From positions 595,036 through 659,035 of the forward strand of contig NZ_LMEY01000023.1 in the NCBI RefSeq assembly GCF_001426665.1: a stretch of 64,000 nucleotides of DNA. The letters are read 5' to 3'. Positions 34,072 to 43,644 of the stretch are shown here, one piece after another. Below the pieces are notes generated by a model. That model was not told the origin of the DNA. It did no database searches and was given only the letters and a program-made list of their open reading frames with translations. Made by a program: the position numbers and the translations under genes. The stretch is from Rhizobium sp. Root1334 (lineage in GTDB: Bacteria; Pseudomonadota; Alphaproteobacteria; Rhizobiales; Rhizobiaceae). Numbering within the stretch: position 1 is the stretch's first letter; each line of letters opens with the position of its first letter.

Positions 34072-35091
34072 ATGGCCCAGCTTTCGATCTGCATGCCGAG
34101 CAACCGGCCGTGGGCAACCTCGCGCAGCGCGATCGAGAGTGCGCTCGCCTATGCTGAGAAAACCGGCGCGCTGCTGATTGTGTCCGACAATTCCCGAGAC
34201 CCGGAAAAACGCGCGTTTCTTCAAAACCGTTCGCCCAATCTGCTTTACCATTATTCGTCAAGCGAGGATGCGTCAGGTAACGGTCTGGAAGCCCTGTCTT
34301 TGGCTGATACGCCGTTCGTGATGCCGATGGGCGACGATGATCACATCCAATTCAGCGCCGATGAAACACCGGTCGATCTTTCATTGCTGCCGGATGATGT
34401 TGTCGGCGTCCGGCCGCAAACGCAGATCTGGACGGCAGAGAACGGGGTTTGCCAGACGGAGTGCTATACGGTCGACGCCGCGTCACCAGCGGAACGGTTG
34501 CACGAATTCACCCGCAAGGTAATGGGCAATAACAGCATTTATTACAGCATATACCGGACCGGTGCTTTCGTGCCGTTGCTGCGGCTTTTCACGCAGGCAC
34601 ATCCAACCAATGGCGGCTATTGTGACTGGAGCCTGACGTTTGCATTGATCACTGCCGGCAGAGTGGTTCATGATCCATCTCTGATCTACCGGTACGACCT
34701 CGGCATATGGGCGACGGAGAACGGGATTGCTGAGGCCACCAGCAATCTTTACGTCAAGGCTGGGCTTCCGGCGGATAGTGAAAAATATGCCGCCCTTTTG
34801 CGATTTCTAGACGTGCATGTTTTCGCGATTCGTCCCTCGCTGCGGCTGGCTCCGGCGGAACGTGACGAGGTGCTCCTGATGAACGGCCGTCTTGCCTTGG
34901 CGGCATTTCTGCAGAGCGTCCGGACCAATGGCGCAGATTATGACGAGGTGGTGGTCTATCTCGCGGAGCTGATCGAACAGGAGCGGAACATCGAATCGAT
35001 TTTCCATCTCGCGCTTTTGATGGCCGATTGTATCAAGCCCGGTTTGAAGGATGGCTACATCCGCTTCTTCAAGGCCGCGGCCGCGGCCTGA
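34072..35091 (+). CDS. Glycosyltransferase-like protein (GT-A/family 2-like)
   Basis: A 339-residue protein starting with a GT-A-like pattern: LSICMPSNRPWATSRSAIESAL, then a VSDNSRD loop and a metal-binding-like GDDDH (about residues 84-88). Such enzymes add sugars to surface polysaccharides. ATG 34072 is preceded by TGGAGA at good spacing; an upstream TTG at 34030 has none. It lacks membrane helices. The acceptor is unknown; the polymerase and acyltransferase at 36-39 kb suggest polysaccharide work. Confidence 0.7.
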   Translation: MAQLSICMPSNRPWATSRSAIESALAYAEKTGALLIVSDNSRDPEKRAFLQNRSPNLLYHYSSSEDASGNGLEALSLADTPFVMPMGDDDHIQFSADETPVDLSLLPDDVVGVRPQTQIWTAENGVCQTECYTVDAASPAERLHEFTRKVMGNNSIYYSIYRTGAFVPLLRLFTQAHPTNGGYCDWSLTFALITAGRVVHDPSLIYRYDLGIWATENGIAEATSNLYVKAGLPADSEKYAALLRFLDVHVFAIRPSLRLAPAERDEVLLMNGRLALAAFLQSVRTNGADYDEVVVYLAELIEQERNIESIFHLALLMADCIKPGLKDGYIRFFKAAAAA

Positions 35092-35120
35092 AAGGTACGC
35101 GCCTGAAAAAATCAGGTTGA

Positions 35121-35167
35121 AACACGAAGGGCCTGAAAATCAGCTGATTTTTCAGGCCCTTCGTGTT
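35121..35167. terminator. Long palindromic bidirectional terminator
   Basis: The two arms (35121-35143 and 35144-35167) are near-perfect inverted copies, about 23 bp with one extra A on the right, and share internal A/T runs. They sit between the convergent glycosyltransferase and bmt genes. The stem end is directly at the axis, with almost no loop, so it could also extrude as a cruciform. Confidence 0.8.
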
Positions 35168-35183
35168 GATGACGATGTTCTTC

Positions 35184-36200
35184 TCAGCCGCGGCGGCGGC
35201 CGCGCTCGCGGGCGGGTGCGGATGGACCTTCATTGGCTGTTTTGTTGCGCATCGGGCCGATGCGCTCGACGATGGCTTCGACGGTCGGCCGATCCCCCGG
35301 TATATAGGTGTCAAGCGCGACGCGCATGGCTGCCAGATGTTCGCAGGACGTCCCACAGCAGCCGCCGATGATCTTGGCGCCGGCATCGCGGGCAAGGCGG
35401 GCATAATCGGCCATCAGCGGTGGTGTGCCGGAATAATAGATTTCCGAACCACGGAATTCCGGAATGCCGCAATTGCCCTTGATGATGATGCTTGCCTCTG
35501 GATTGGCGTCCGTCATGTCGAGCAGCGAGGAGAGGATGTCGGAAGCGCCGACGCCGCAATTGGCGCCGGTTGCGACCGGACCACCGCCGATATCCTGGGC
35601 AACGGCGAACATGTCCTTCGGGTGCAGACCCATCATCGTCTTGCCGGCCGTGTCGAACGATCCTGTGTAGACGTAGGGAAGCCCGACCTTGACGGCGGCT
35701 TCGGCTGCTGCCCTGATTTCATCAGGAGCCGACATTGTCTCGATCCAGGCAACTTCCGCACCACCAGCCTTCAAGCCTTCGATCTGTTCGACGAATGCCT
35801 CGACAGCATCTTCGTAGCTCATGGCGCCAAGCGGGATCAGCAGTTCGCCGGTCGGGCCGACGGAGCCGGCGGTGATCACCTTGCGCGGTGCCTTGTCGGC
35901 AACGGCACGGGCGATCTCGGCGGCGCGCTTGTTGAGATCGTGAACGCGATCCTGCGCCTGATGCAGTTTCAGGCGATGGCGCGTGCCGCCGAACGAATTG
36001 GTCAAAATGATATCGGCGCCGGCATCGACGAAATCCTGATGCAGCTTGGTAATGTTCTCGGGCTTGGATTCGTTCCAGAGTTCCGGTGCTTCGCCCGCTT
36101 CCAGTCCCATCGCAAACAACGAGGTGCCTGTCGCACCATCGGCGAGGAGCACGCCCTTTTCGGCGAGCAGGTCGGAAAGCGGATTGGCGTGCACGGTCAT
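35184..36200 (-). CDS. bmt: Betaine-homocysteine methyltransferase (homocysteine S-methyltransferase family)
   Basis: A 338-residue cytoplasmic zinc enzyme of the Hcy-methyltransferase family; rhizobial Bmt moves a methyl group from glycine betaine to homocysteine, giving methionine and dimethylglycine. The zinc ligands are in GANCGVG (near 217) and the double-Cys IIGGCCGTS (about 282-290). It starts with VLLADGATGTSLFAMGLEAGE. ATG 36200 is taken from a longer ORF. The C-terminal 25 residues are basic and atypical. The betaine ABC transporter and dimethylglycine-type enzyme in the same window support a betaine over an S-methylmethionine donor. Confidence 0.82.
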   Translation of the reverse strand: MTVHANPLSDLLAEKGVLLADGATGTSLFAMGLEAGEAPELWNESKPENITKLHQDFVDAGADIILTNSFGGTRHRLKLHQAQDRVHDLNKRAAEIARAVADKAPRKVITAGSVGPTGELLIPLGAMSYEDAVEAFVEQIEGLKAGGAEVAWIETMSAPDEIRAAAEAAVKVGLPYVYTGSFDTAGKTMMGLHPKDMFAVAQDIGGGPVATGANCGVGASDILSSLLDMTDANPEASIIIKGNCGIPEFRGSEIYYSGTPPLMADYARLARDAGAKIIGGCCGTSCEHLAAMRVALDTYIPGDRPTVEAIVERIGPMRNKTANEGPSAPARERGRRRG

Positions 36201-36281
36201 GGGGGATCCTGATCTCATCGGGTTTTGCAACCATATAAAGATATCCTTATATGATTGCAAGAGTGTCGCCGTACGATGATC

Positions 36282-37544
36282 TCAGTCGGCATTGTGCCGC
36301 AGGTTGCAGCGTGCTGCCATGTTCAGCCCGAAAACGGCGAGGGCAAGGAGCATCCACATAGGATCGGCGCGGTTGAGGATGAAGGATTCAAGCATGCCGT
36401 TGTAGGTCATGAAGATGACGACCATCACGCAGAATTCCGAGAAATTGCGGCTACCTCTGCGGCGGGCGGCGCGGAGGTAGTCGACGAGCGGTTTTACGAA
36501 GAGAAGCAGGATCATCACAGCGCCGCCCGGAATGCCGAACGTCAGCAACGCGTCGAGATAGGCGTTGTGGGCCGATACGATGCCACGCACGTCCCAGTCC
36601 GCTTCGAAATTGGCCTCCATGCCCCGAATGACCGGCGATTGCCAGAAGCTGGCATAGCCATGGCCAAACCAGGGATGTGCGGCGATGCTCTCGGATGCAA
36701 ACTGCCAGATCGCATCGCGGCCCGTGAATGTCGGATCGTCCAGCACGGCTGCGGTCATCGCAAGAAAGCCGGGGGAGTAGATTGTCCCGACGGTTAGGCA
36801 GGTGACAAGCACTGCGAGACACAGGTGTGAGATGACGATTGCGGCTGGGCTGCGGATGGCGCTGCCGCACAGCACGATACCGATCGCCAATGGCAGGAAG
36901 CCGATCGTTGTCTTCGAGCCGGTATGAAGAACGAAGATGACGGCCAGCAGTGTGATGGCCCATCCGCGCAGGCGCGCGCCTGACCGGATGCAGTAGATAC
37001 CGAACATTGCGAGCACCGAAAAAACCGGGGCCGATACGTTCTTGTGCGAGAGATGGCCGCGCCAGTAGCCGGCGTGCCATGACTCCAACGCGGACGCCTG
37101 ATGGATCGCTCTTTCGGGCAAGAGCACGAGCGCTGCGTAGTTGATGATGAGCAGCAGCAGCACCGCATTCGCGCAAGCCTCGACAAAGTCTTTCTCGCTG
37201 CGCGGTAGGACCAGCACGCCGGCGACCATGAGCATGGCGACGAGGCTGAGGGTGACGCCGCGTGCCGAAGCATTCGGGTCGTAGGACTGCATGCACGAGA
37301 AATAGGCGATGGCAAAAACGATCAGCCAACTTGGTGAGATCAGTTGCAGCAGTGTTCGGGGGGGAACGGAGCCCAGCATGAAAAAGACGAACAGCCCGCC
37401 CAATCCGAGATAGCCGATCTGGTTGACGACATTGGCCGTGCCCCCACCATCGGCCTCGGAAACAACATCTCCCATGAAGGGATTAAGGGTCAAGATCATG
37501 ATGAACAGGCCGAAACCCGCAAGAAAGGTCGTTACGACCCGCAT
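36282..37544 (-). CDS. O-antigen ligase/ExoQ-like polysaccharide polymerase
   Basis: A 420-residue inner-membrane protein with about 11-12 hydrophobic helices and the Wzy_C/WaaL signature in the large loop (WFGHGYASFW, SAHNAYLDALLTFGIPGG). It polymerises or ligates surface polysaccharide units in the periplasm. ATG 37544 gives a normal N-terminal helix; the ORF extends to 37685 with a hydrophilic lead that I doubt. Divergent from an acyltransferase gene, also typical of exopolysaccharide loci. Confidence 0.85.
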   Translation of the reverse strand: MRVVTTFLAGFGLFIMILTLNPFMGDVVSEADGGGTANVVNQIGYLGLGGLFVFFMLGSVPPRTLLQLISPSWLIVFAIAYFSCMQSYDPNASARGVTLSLVAMLMVAGVLVLPRSEKDFVEACANAVLLLLIINYAALVLLPERAIHQASALESWHAGYWRGHLSHKNVSAPVFSVLAMFGIYCIRSGARLRGWAITLLAVIFVLHTGSKTTIGFLPLAIGIVLCGSAIRSPAAIVISHLCLAVLVTCLTVGTIYSPGFLAMTAAVLDDPTFTGRDAIWQFASESIAAHPWFGHGYASFWQSPVIRGMEANFEADWDVRGIVSAHNAYLDALLTFGIPGGAVMILLLFVKPLVDYLRAARRRGSRNFSEFCVMVVIFMTYNGMLESFILNRADPMWMLLALAVFGLNMAARCNLRHNAD

Positions 37545-37950
37545 TACCACGGCGGCCCCTTCGGGCACCTCTTGCGGTATGGCTATTCTGGCGTCTGCGT
37601 TGCGCAAGGCGTAGTGTCCGTGACGGTAAAGATTGCCGTGACCGTCGCCACCCGTCCATTCCCGGAGTGGCCAGCGTCCAGCCACATAACATCAGCCTGT
37701 AAACGGGTTTGGCGGCTTGACCGCACAGTGCATTCACATGGTTAAATCGGCGTAAAGATACTTTCGCCGGCAGGTTCATCCTGACGTTGGTGCAGGTATC
37801 GCCTGTCAAATTTATTTACCTATCTGGCGGATTTCTGGCGCCGCCGTAGTCCGGTTAACGCAAAATTTCGGGGCGTCGTAGGACGCTTTCTCCATCATTG
37901 ATGCGCGTTGTGCGTGCATGTTGTACGTAGTGGGTGGAGCCAGCAGGGTC

Positions 37951-39222
37951 ATGATCAGTATCAAAATCCGCAATGAACCTGCGTCCGCAGCAAGCGGCGG
38001 TGCAGGCCCGTCTAGAGTTCGGTTTGCTGTTCTTGATTCCTGGCGAGGTATCTGCGCGCTGCTGGTCGCGATGATGCATTTTCCTGCGTCCGGACCACTG
38101 TCGGAAAGCCTTATTGTTCGCAATGCCTATCTGTTTGTGGATTACTTTTTCGTGCTGTCCGGCTTCGTCATCGCGCACCGCTATCGTTCCAGTCTTTCCA
38201 CCCGCGCCGCCTATCTCCGGTTTGCAATCGTGCGGTTTGGCCGCGTGTACCCGCTGCATCTGGCTGTGCTTGCGATTTTCGTCATATTCGAATTGCTGAG
38301 GCTGACGGTGCCGGCGTTGCGGGGAGACGGTGCGGCGCCTTTCTCCGACGGCAACAGTCTCAGCGAACTGATCAACAGCCTCCTGCTTCTCAACGGGATC
38401 GGAATGGACGTGCGCCTGACCTGGAATAGTCCCAGCTGGAGCATTTCGGCCGAGGTCTGGACCTATCTCCTGTTTGGTCTTGCTGTCCTGTCGTTCGGCC
38501 GCCGCCACTGGATTGTCTTCATTCCGGTGATCATCGCCGGGATGGCGGCCATCTATGCCTGGTCACCGAACCATATGGACACGACATGGCATCTCGGCTT
38601 TGTCCGCTGCCTCTACGGTTTTTCACTGGGCGCACTGCTCTATCATGTCTTCGGGCCGGTGCTGGTCGCCCGCCATCTGGGTGCGGCCACGCCGCACGTC
38701 ACATCATTTATTGCAACATGCGTCGAACTTCTGGCGCTGGGCGCCATTCTCGGGTTTGTCGCTCTGGCCGGCAAGGGGCCGGTGAACATTCTGGCGCCCT
38801 GGGTATTCGCGCTTGCCATCTGCGTGTTCAGTTATGAGGGCGGTGCGCTCAGCCGCATTCTCAACCGGCCAGTTTTCCTGTGGCTGGGCACGTTTTCCTA
38901 CGGGATCTACATGGTCCACATTTTCGTTCAGGCCCGCATGATTAATGCCGGCAGCGTCCTCGAGAAAATAACGGGACAGTCATTCGTCGGCGCATTTTCG
39001 ATCGGGCGGGAAGAATTCTTCGGGTTCGGTATTCGGGGAGCCGCTTTCGGCACGGTCATGACGCTGGCGATGGTCATTCTCGTCGTCGTCACTGCGCTTG
39101 TCGCACATTTCGCCATCGAGAAGCCGGGTATTCGTCTGTCGAAAGCGCTGGCGGACAGGATGGGTGGAGCACCGCGCCAGAAAGGGACGGGACAGGCCGG
39201 ATTGTCCGCCCTGTCCTCCTGA
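37951..39222 (+). CDS. OafA-type membrane acyltransferase (acyltransferase 3)
   Basis: A 423-residue membrane protein with about ten helices and the acyltransferase-3 signature (FAVLDSWRGICALLVAMMHF near residue 22; FVDYFFVLSGFVIAHRYR near 62). Family members O-acetylate or succinylate surface sugars. I choose ATG 37951; ATG 37918 is in frame but 11 codons earlier with no better ribosome site. The neighbouring polymerase suggests polysaccharide decoration. Confidence 0.85.
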   Translation: MISIKIRNEPASAASGGAGPSRVRFAVLDSWRGICALLVAMMHFPASGPLSESLIVRNAYLFVDYFFVLSGFVIAHRYRSSLSTRAAYLRFAIVRFGRVYPLHLAVLAIFVIFELLRLTVPALRGDGAAPFSDGNSLSELINSLLLLNGIGMDVRLTWNSPSWSISAEVWTYLLFGLAVLSFGRRHWIVFIPVIIAGMAAIYAWSPNHMDTTWHLGFVRCLYGFSLGALLYHVFGPVLVARHLGAATPHVTSFIATCVELLALGAILGFVALAGKGPVNILAPWVFALAICVFSYEGGALSRILNRPVFLWLGTFSYGIYMVHIFVQARMINAGSVLEKITGQSFVGAFSIGREEFFGFGIRGAAFGTVMTLAMVILVVVTALVAHFAIEKPGIRLSKALADRMGGAPRQKGTGQAGLSALSS

Positions 39223-39234
39223 TAAGAGTTTTCT

Positions 39235-40278
39235 TCAAGCTGCTTGCAGCTGATGGCCGATTGGCGTCACCATTGCGGAAATGATCGTGCCAAGATCCAG
39301 CGAGCCGACCGGCTTGCCATTGGTATCGACGACATGTGCAACATTCAGGTTGGCGAGGGTCATCATCCGCGCGGCACTTTCGAGCACGGTTCCGATCGCG
39401 ATGGGCATCCCTTCGGCATTGCCCGAGAGCGGTTTCATGATCGTTTCGACATTGATGACGCGGCCTCGGTTCACTTCCTTGACGAAGGCGGTGATATATT
39501 CATCGGCCGGCTTCAGGACGATCTCCTGGCCGGTGCCTTGCTGGATCACCTTGCCGTCGCGCAGGATGGCGATCTTGTCACCCAGCCGAAGGGCTTCGTC
39601 GAGATCGTGGGTGATGAACACCACGGTCTTTTTCAGCTCCTTCTGGAGGTCGAGCAGAACAGTCTGCATGTCGACACGGATCAGCGGATCGAGCGCAGAA
39701 TAGGCTTCGTCCATCAACAGGATGTCGGCGTCGTTCGTCAGCGCCCGGGCAAGACCGACACGCTGCTGCATGCCGCCCGAGAGTTGGTTGGGATAGTGGT
39801 TCTCGAAGCCCTTGAGGCCAACGCGCTCGATCCAGCCCTGCGCCCGCTTGCGGCTCTCCGCATCCGGAACTCCCTGGATTTCCAGGCCATAGATTGTGTT
39901 CTCGATGATCGTGCGATGCGGTAGCAGCGCGAATTTCTGAAACACCATCGCAGTCTTATGGCGGCGGAATTCGCGAAGGTCGTTTTCATTCATCTTGCAG
40001 ACGTCGACGCCATCATAGAGCACTTCACCCGCCGTTGGATCGATCAGGCGATTGATGTGGCGGATAAGGGTCGATTTTCCTGAACCTGACAAGCCCATGA
40101 CAACCATGATGCCGCCGGCGGGCATGGAGATGTTGATGTTCTGCAAGCCCAACACATGGCCATGTTTTTCATTCAGTTCGGTCTTGCCTAGTCCGGCCTT
40201 GACCTGGTCGATGAATTCGCGGCCGCGGGGTCCGAAGATCTTGTAGAGGTTCTTCACCTCGATCGCGTGACTAGCCAT
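39235..40278 (-). CDS. Betaine/choline ABC transporter ATPase (ProV/ChoV-like)
   Basis: A 347-residue cytoplasmic ATPase with Walker A GLSGSGKST (near 65), the signature LSGGMQQRVGLARAL (near 170), Walker B ILLMDEAYSALDP and H-loop FITHDLDEALRLGD. A C-terminal CBS-type region (about 285-345) is typical of ProV/OpuA ATPases that respond to ionic strength. Start ATG 40278 overlaps the permease stop by eight bases. Works with the two genes to its right. Confidence 0.9.
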   Translation of the reverse strand: MASHAIEVKNLYKIFGPRGREFIDQVKAGLGKTELNEKHGHVLGLQNINISMPAGGIMVVMGLSGSGKSTLIRHINRLIDPTAGEVLYDGVDVCKMNENDLREFRRHKTAMVFQKFALLPHRTIIENTIYGLEIQGVPDAESRKRAQGWIERVGLKGFENHYPNQLSGGMQQRVGLARALTNDADILLMDEAYSALDPLIRVDMQTVLLDLQKELKKTVVFITHDLDEALRLGDKIAILRDGKVIQQGTGQEIVLKPADEYITAFVKEVNRGRVINVETIMKPLSGNAEGMPIAIGTVLESAARMMTLANLNVAHVVDTNGKPVGSLDLGTIISAMVTPIGHQLQAA

Positions 40279-41179
40279 GGATGACCTCCGAGTGCTTTTG
40301 CAGCCGCTTGCCGTAGGCTTGGCTGGTACGATCAAAAATGATGGCGATCGCAACGAGGGCGAAGCCATTGAAGAAACCGACGGTGAAGAACTGGTTGTTG
40401 ATCGCCTGCAGCACGTTGCGGCCAAGACCGCCGACGCCGACCATCGAGGCAACCACGACCATCGCGAGGGACATCATGATTGTCTGGTTGATACCAGCCA
40501 TGATGGTTGGAAGCGCTAGCGGCATCTGCACGTTTTTCAGCCGTTGCCACGGCGAAGAACCAAATGCATCAGCTGCTTCCAGCACTTCCTTGTCGACCAG
40601 GCGGATGCCAAGGTTGGTGAGGCGGATCATCGGTGGCACGGCATAGATGACGACAGCGATCAACCCGGGAACCTTGCCGATACCGAAGATCATGACGACT
40701 GGGATCAGATAGACGAAGCTCGGCATCGTCTGCATGACGTCGAGGATCGGATTGATGATCGACTGGGCGCGCTCGGAGCGAGCCATCAGGATGCCGATCG
40801 GGATGCCGACGATGATGGCGATGAACGTACAGACCGTAACCATGGCCAGCGTCACCATCGTGTCGTTCCACAGACCGACAAGGCCGATCAGCAGCATGGA
40901 GACGATGGTGCCAATAGTGATCCTGATATCGCGGCTACCATAATAGACAATCGCGACCATGACGGCCAAAATAACGATCCAGGGTGAGCTGACGAACAAT
41001 TTTTCGAGGTAGTTCAAAAACCATTGAAGCGGCTGGACGAGCGCATCGATGACATTGACATATTCGCGGACGAGGGCCTTGAAGCCGTCATCGACGCTTT
41101 TTCGAGCCATTCGGATTGTCGTATCATTGATCGCCGGAAATTTACAAAGCAGATCTGGCAAGTAACTGCATATTGCCAT
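40271..41179 (-). CDS. Betaine/choline ABC transporter permease (ProW/ChoW-like)
   Basis: A 302-residue inner-membrane protein with about six to seven helices and the ABC permease coupling loop EAADAFGSSPWQRLKNVQMPLALPTIMAGINQ (split across about 207-238). It is similar in size and layout to ChoW/ProW. The N-terminal cytoplasmic stretch (1-60) is typical. It lies 305 bases downstream of its binding-protein gene, with a hairpin in between. Confidence 0.9.
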   Translation of the reverse strand: MAICSYLPDLLCKFPAINDTTIRMARKSVDDGFKALVREYVNVIDALVQPLQWFLNYLEKLFVSSPWIVILAVMVAIVYYGSRDIRITIGTIVSMLLIGLVGLWNDTMVTLAMVTVCTFIAIIVGIPIGILMARSERAQSIINPILDVMQTMPSFVYLIPVVMIFGIGKVPGLIAVVIYAVPPMIRLTNLGIRLVDKEVLEAADAFGSSPWQRLKNVQMPLALPTIMAGINQTIMMSLAMVVVASMVGVGGLGRNVLQAINNQFFTVGFFNGFALVAIAIIFDRTSQAYGKRLQKHSEVIHG

Positions 41180-41363
41180 GTCGTTCCCCTTTTTGCCGGA
41201 AGTTTTATAGTGCCGGCTGCGTCGACGATGCCTGTTTGAGGCCGCGCGCAGACTTGGGTGGTTTCTTTCCGAACCCCGGCATATCGAGAATGTGACAGCT
41301 TTTCGCCCCTGGCGACTATACCGTTTGCGACGATTTTCGTTTTCACATCCGTATCTGATGGAA

Positions 41364-41392
41364 ATACCGGCGGCATTTCATGTCGCCGGTAT
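41364..41392. repeat. Stem-loop between binding-protein and permease genes
   Basis: ATACCGGCG pairs with CGCCGGTAT around an 11-base loop. On the minus strand it comes 93 bases after the binding-protein stop and before the permease start. Such hairpins usually stabilise the upstream mRNA or attenuate, so the binding protein is made in excess. The remaining 305-base gap (41180-41484) holds no gene. Confidence 0.55.
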
Positions 41393-41484
41393 CGGGATTT
41401 GCTGTTTGCCGCGGCGATTTGGCGTGCCGGGTTGGTAGCCGAAAGCCGACAGCGAAATCTGCTCCGCTGCCGCAGGGCAAGCCG

Positions 41485-42483
41485 TTAGAGGGCTGCCTTA
41501 ACCTTTTCGGCGACGTCCGGAGCGACCCACTTGGTCCACATGTCCGGATAGGTTTCCAGGAAGTGCTTGGCAGCATCTTCGTTGGTACCCTGGTTATCGG
41601 TCATCCAGGCGAGAACCTGGTTGACAGTGCCGTTATCCCATTTGCGGGTCTTGACGTAGTCCATGGCGACGCCAGCCTTTTCGGAAAACGCCTTGGTGAC
41701 GACGGTGTAGACGTCTGAGGTCGGATAGGAGTTGACCTTCGGATCCGGGCAATCCGGAACCGCTGTGCAGGCGTCCCAGTCAGCCTTGTTGTGCTCGACG
41801 CCGAAGCTCAGCCGCGTCATTTGATACTTGCCGAGAATGGCTGTCGGAGCCCAATAATAGCCGAGCCAGCCCGACTTCTTTTCAAAGGCGTTGGAGATCG
41901 ACCCATCGAGACCCGCTGCCGACCCGGTATCAACCAACTCGAAACCCAGCTTCTCGGCGCCCAGTGCCTTGTAGAGATTGGCCGTCGAAACCTGGCAATT
42001 CCAGCCTGACGGGCAGTTGATGACGGCAGCCTTTGAGGGGTCTTCCGGTGCAGGGAAGAGTTCCGGATGCTTCAGCGCGTCCTGAACTGTCTTGATATCC
42101 GGGTGCGCGTCAGCGAGGAATTTCGGAATCCACCAGCCTTCGACGCCGCCTTCGCTCAAGAGCGGCGCTGCCTCGATCAAGCGGCCTTCCTTGATGGCGG
42201 CATCCAGCGGCGTGCGCACGGCATTGACCCACAATTCCGGCGCCATGTCCGGCTGCGCCTTCTCATTCATGGAGGTGAAGGTCGGCATGGTGTCACCGGT
42301 AACGAGCGTTACCGTGCAGCCATAGCCGTTTTCGAGAATGTATTTGTCGACCCAAGCAGCGACACCGGCCGACGCCCAGTTCATTTCGGCAATGCTGACT
42401 TCGCCGCATTCTGCGGCTTGAGCGGAACCGGCCAGTGCATAAATGCCGGTAGCGATGATGGTGGAAGCGAGCAGCTTCTTCAT
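41485..42483 (-). CDS. Betaine/choline-type ABC transporter substrate-binding protein
   Basis: A 332-residue periplasmic protein with a signal peptide cut after AQA (residue 23), then the OpuAC/ProX-type fold. Many aromatic residues (WASAGVAAWVDK, GWWIPKF, GWLGYYWAP) could form the Trp/Tyr cage used by betaine- and choline-binding proteins. About four Cys could form disulfides. Ligand not certain; the context favours glycine betaine, proline betaine or choline. Confidence 0.88.
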   Translation of the reverse strand: MKKLLASTIIATGIYALAGSAQAAECGEVSIAEMNWASAGVAAWVDKYILENGYGCTVTLVTGDTMPTFTSMNEKAQPDMAPELWVNAVRTPLDAAIKEGRLIEAAPLLSEGGVEGWWIPKFLADAHPDIKTVQDALKHPELFPAPEDPSKAAVINCPSGWNCQVSTANLYKALGAEKLGFELVDTGSAAGLDGSISNAFEKKSGWLGYYWAPTAILGKYQMTRLSFGVEHNKADWDACTAVPDCPDPKVNSYPTSDVYTVVTKAFSEKAGVAMDYVKTRKWDNGTVNQVLAWMTDNQGTNEDAAKHFLETYPDMWTKWVAPDVAEKVKAAL

Positions 42484-43190
42484 GTTTAAGACCTCCCAGT
42501 CTTATATGCAGCCAAAATCTTGGGGCCCATCGGGATACTGCATCTCCCGGAAACCCGATCGTTCAGGTTGAAGCAGTCCGGGGGGCTCTTGTGGCAAGGC
42601 CGATCTTTCATCCCCGCTGCGACGGTGCTGGAGTTTTTTTGTCTGGCCGCGGAACTCTGTCGCCAGCCATCTCTCTTTTTACCGTTAAGGGCAGCGTAAG
42701 TATTCCACAGGAGAAATCAACCTCCGGAATCGTTTTAGGCCATGCGGACGGCATTTGCGGGGTGCCGGAAGGCGCGCGCAAGCTGTTGAATTTTAATGAG
42801 CCGGGCAAGATTTTTGTGCAAATGCGCCGCTCTTGAGCGCAAAATTAGCACCGCTTCACACAAGAGTTGCGGAGCGTGTTTTATCCCAGACAAATTGTGT
42901 CCCGTATGCGCCTTCACATCGATTTTCATGTGTCGTGAAAAAAAGTGAAAAAAAAGACGGAATTCACCTTTGATTAAGCTCCTGCTAACCATCCGGTAAC
43001 ACTGTCAGGCTAATTGTTTTCCTGCGGCAGGGATACTTGGCCGCCCGGCTGGATTAGGTTTTGCGTCCCGGCCGGAGCGATCTCCGGGTGTATGCCGGAG
43101 TGGCCATGTGTAGCTTTGGCAGACCGCACGGTTCCGGAAGGAGCGGGTGCGGTTTTCGCATTTCCGGCGCCTTTCTCGATTGGTTGGCAT
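42484..43190. other. Non-coding gap of about 700 bases
   Basis: I see no convincing gene. It must carry the promoter of the ABC transporter operon (to its left). An AT-rich patch lies at about 42930-42975. Open frames at 42591-42836 (plus) and 42735-42992 (minus) are short, overlap and have no ribosome sites. A small RNA cannot be excluded. Confidence 0.4.
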
Positions 43191-43224
43191 AAAAAAACCG
43201 CGCCGTCCGAAGACAGGCGCGGTT
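43191..43224 (-). terminator. Intrinsic terminator of the 47-aa gene
   Basis: On the minus strand AACCGCGCC and GGCGCGGTT form a 9-bp GC-rich stem followed by seven T residues, 31 bases after the small ORF. One of the clearest terminators in the window. Confidence 0.9.
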
Positions 43225-43254
43225 CGAATTGTCAGTCTGGGAGGAGAGTGTGTG

Positions 43255-43398
43255 TCAGCCGACGCTGCGGGTCCGGATGAAACCGAGCGGGCCGAAGGGG
43301 GCGGACATGACCGTGTTGCGGACGCGCGACTGGCTGTCGGGTACCTTCGAATTCCAGGCGATCTGAACGAAATTGGGCTTGCTGAAGATGAACAACAT
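43255..43398 (-). CDS. Small orphan protein, 47 aa, in its own transcription unit
   Basis: ATG 43398 to TGA 43255-43257 encodes 47 residues beginning MLFIFSKPNFVQIAWNSKV and ending in a basic, Gly-containing tail (GPLGFIRTRSVG). AAGG lies ten bases before the ATG. A promoter-like pair upstream and a strong terminator downstream bracket it exactly, giving a transcript of about 255 bases. No family recognised; hydrophobic only at the first six residues, so not clearly a membrane protein. It could be a dual RNA/peptide gene. Confidence 0.6.
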   Translation of the reverse strand: MLFIFSKPNFVQIAWNSKVPDSQSRVRNTVMSAPFGPLGFIRTRSVG

Positions 43399-43451
43399 CG
43401 GGGTGTGACCTTGGGTGTGGAGCGCCTTTCGCTCCGTGCTTTGATAGTGCT

Positions 43452-43479
43452 GATATAGTCCTGTTGGGGCGGAATACAA
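43452..43479 (-). promoter_or_regulatory. Putative promoter of the 47-aa gene
   Basis: On the minus strand TTGTAT (-35) and TATATC (-10) are 16 bases apart. Transcription would start about 47 bases before the small ORF. Fits the rhizobial CTATAT-type -10 box. Confidence 0.45.
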
Positions 43480-43644
43480 CGAGTATTTTCGCCACGATAT
43501 GTCGCTTTTTGGATGGTTTGCCATGCGTGTCATACAAGCCTTGCGGCAGCCTGAAATATCGCGTGAAAAACGGGTGCGAAAGACGGCAAAAATGCGGCGG
43601 AATATGGCTTTTATTGCGGTTGGGGCAATGCTAGAGGATGGGCC

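Noticed and set aside
42591..42836. 81-codon ORF upstream of the betaine-type binding protein
   Set aside because: No ribosome site, overlaps another frame, no recognisable family.
43399..43644. Cobalamin riboswitch in front of cobQ
   Set aside because: No B12 box, no CCGCNACTG block and too little space after subtracting the small-gene promoter.
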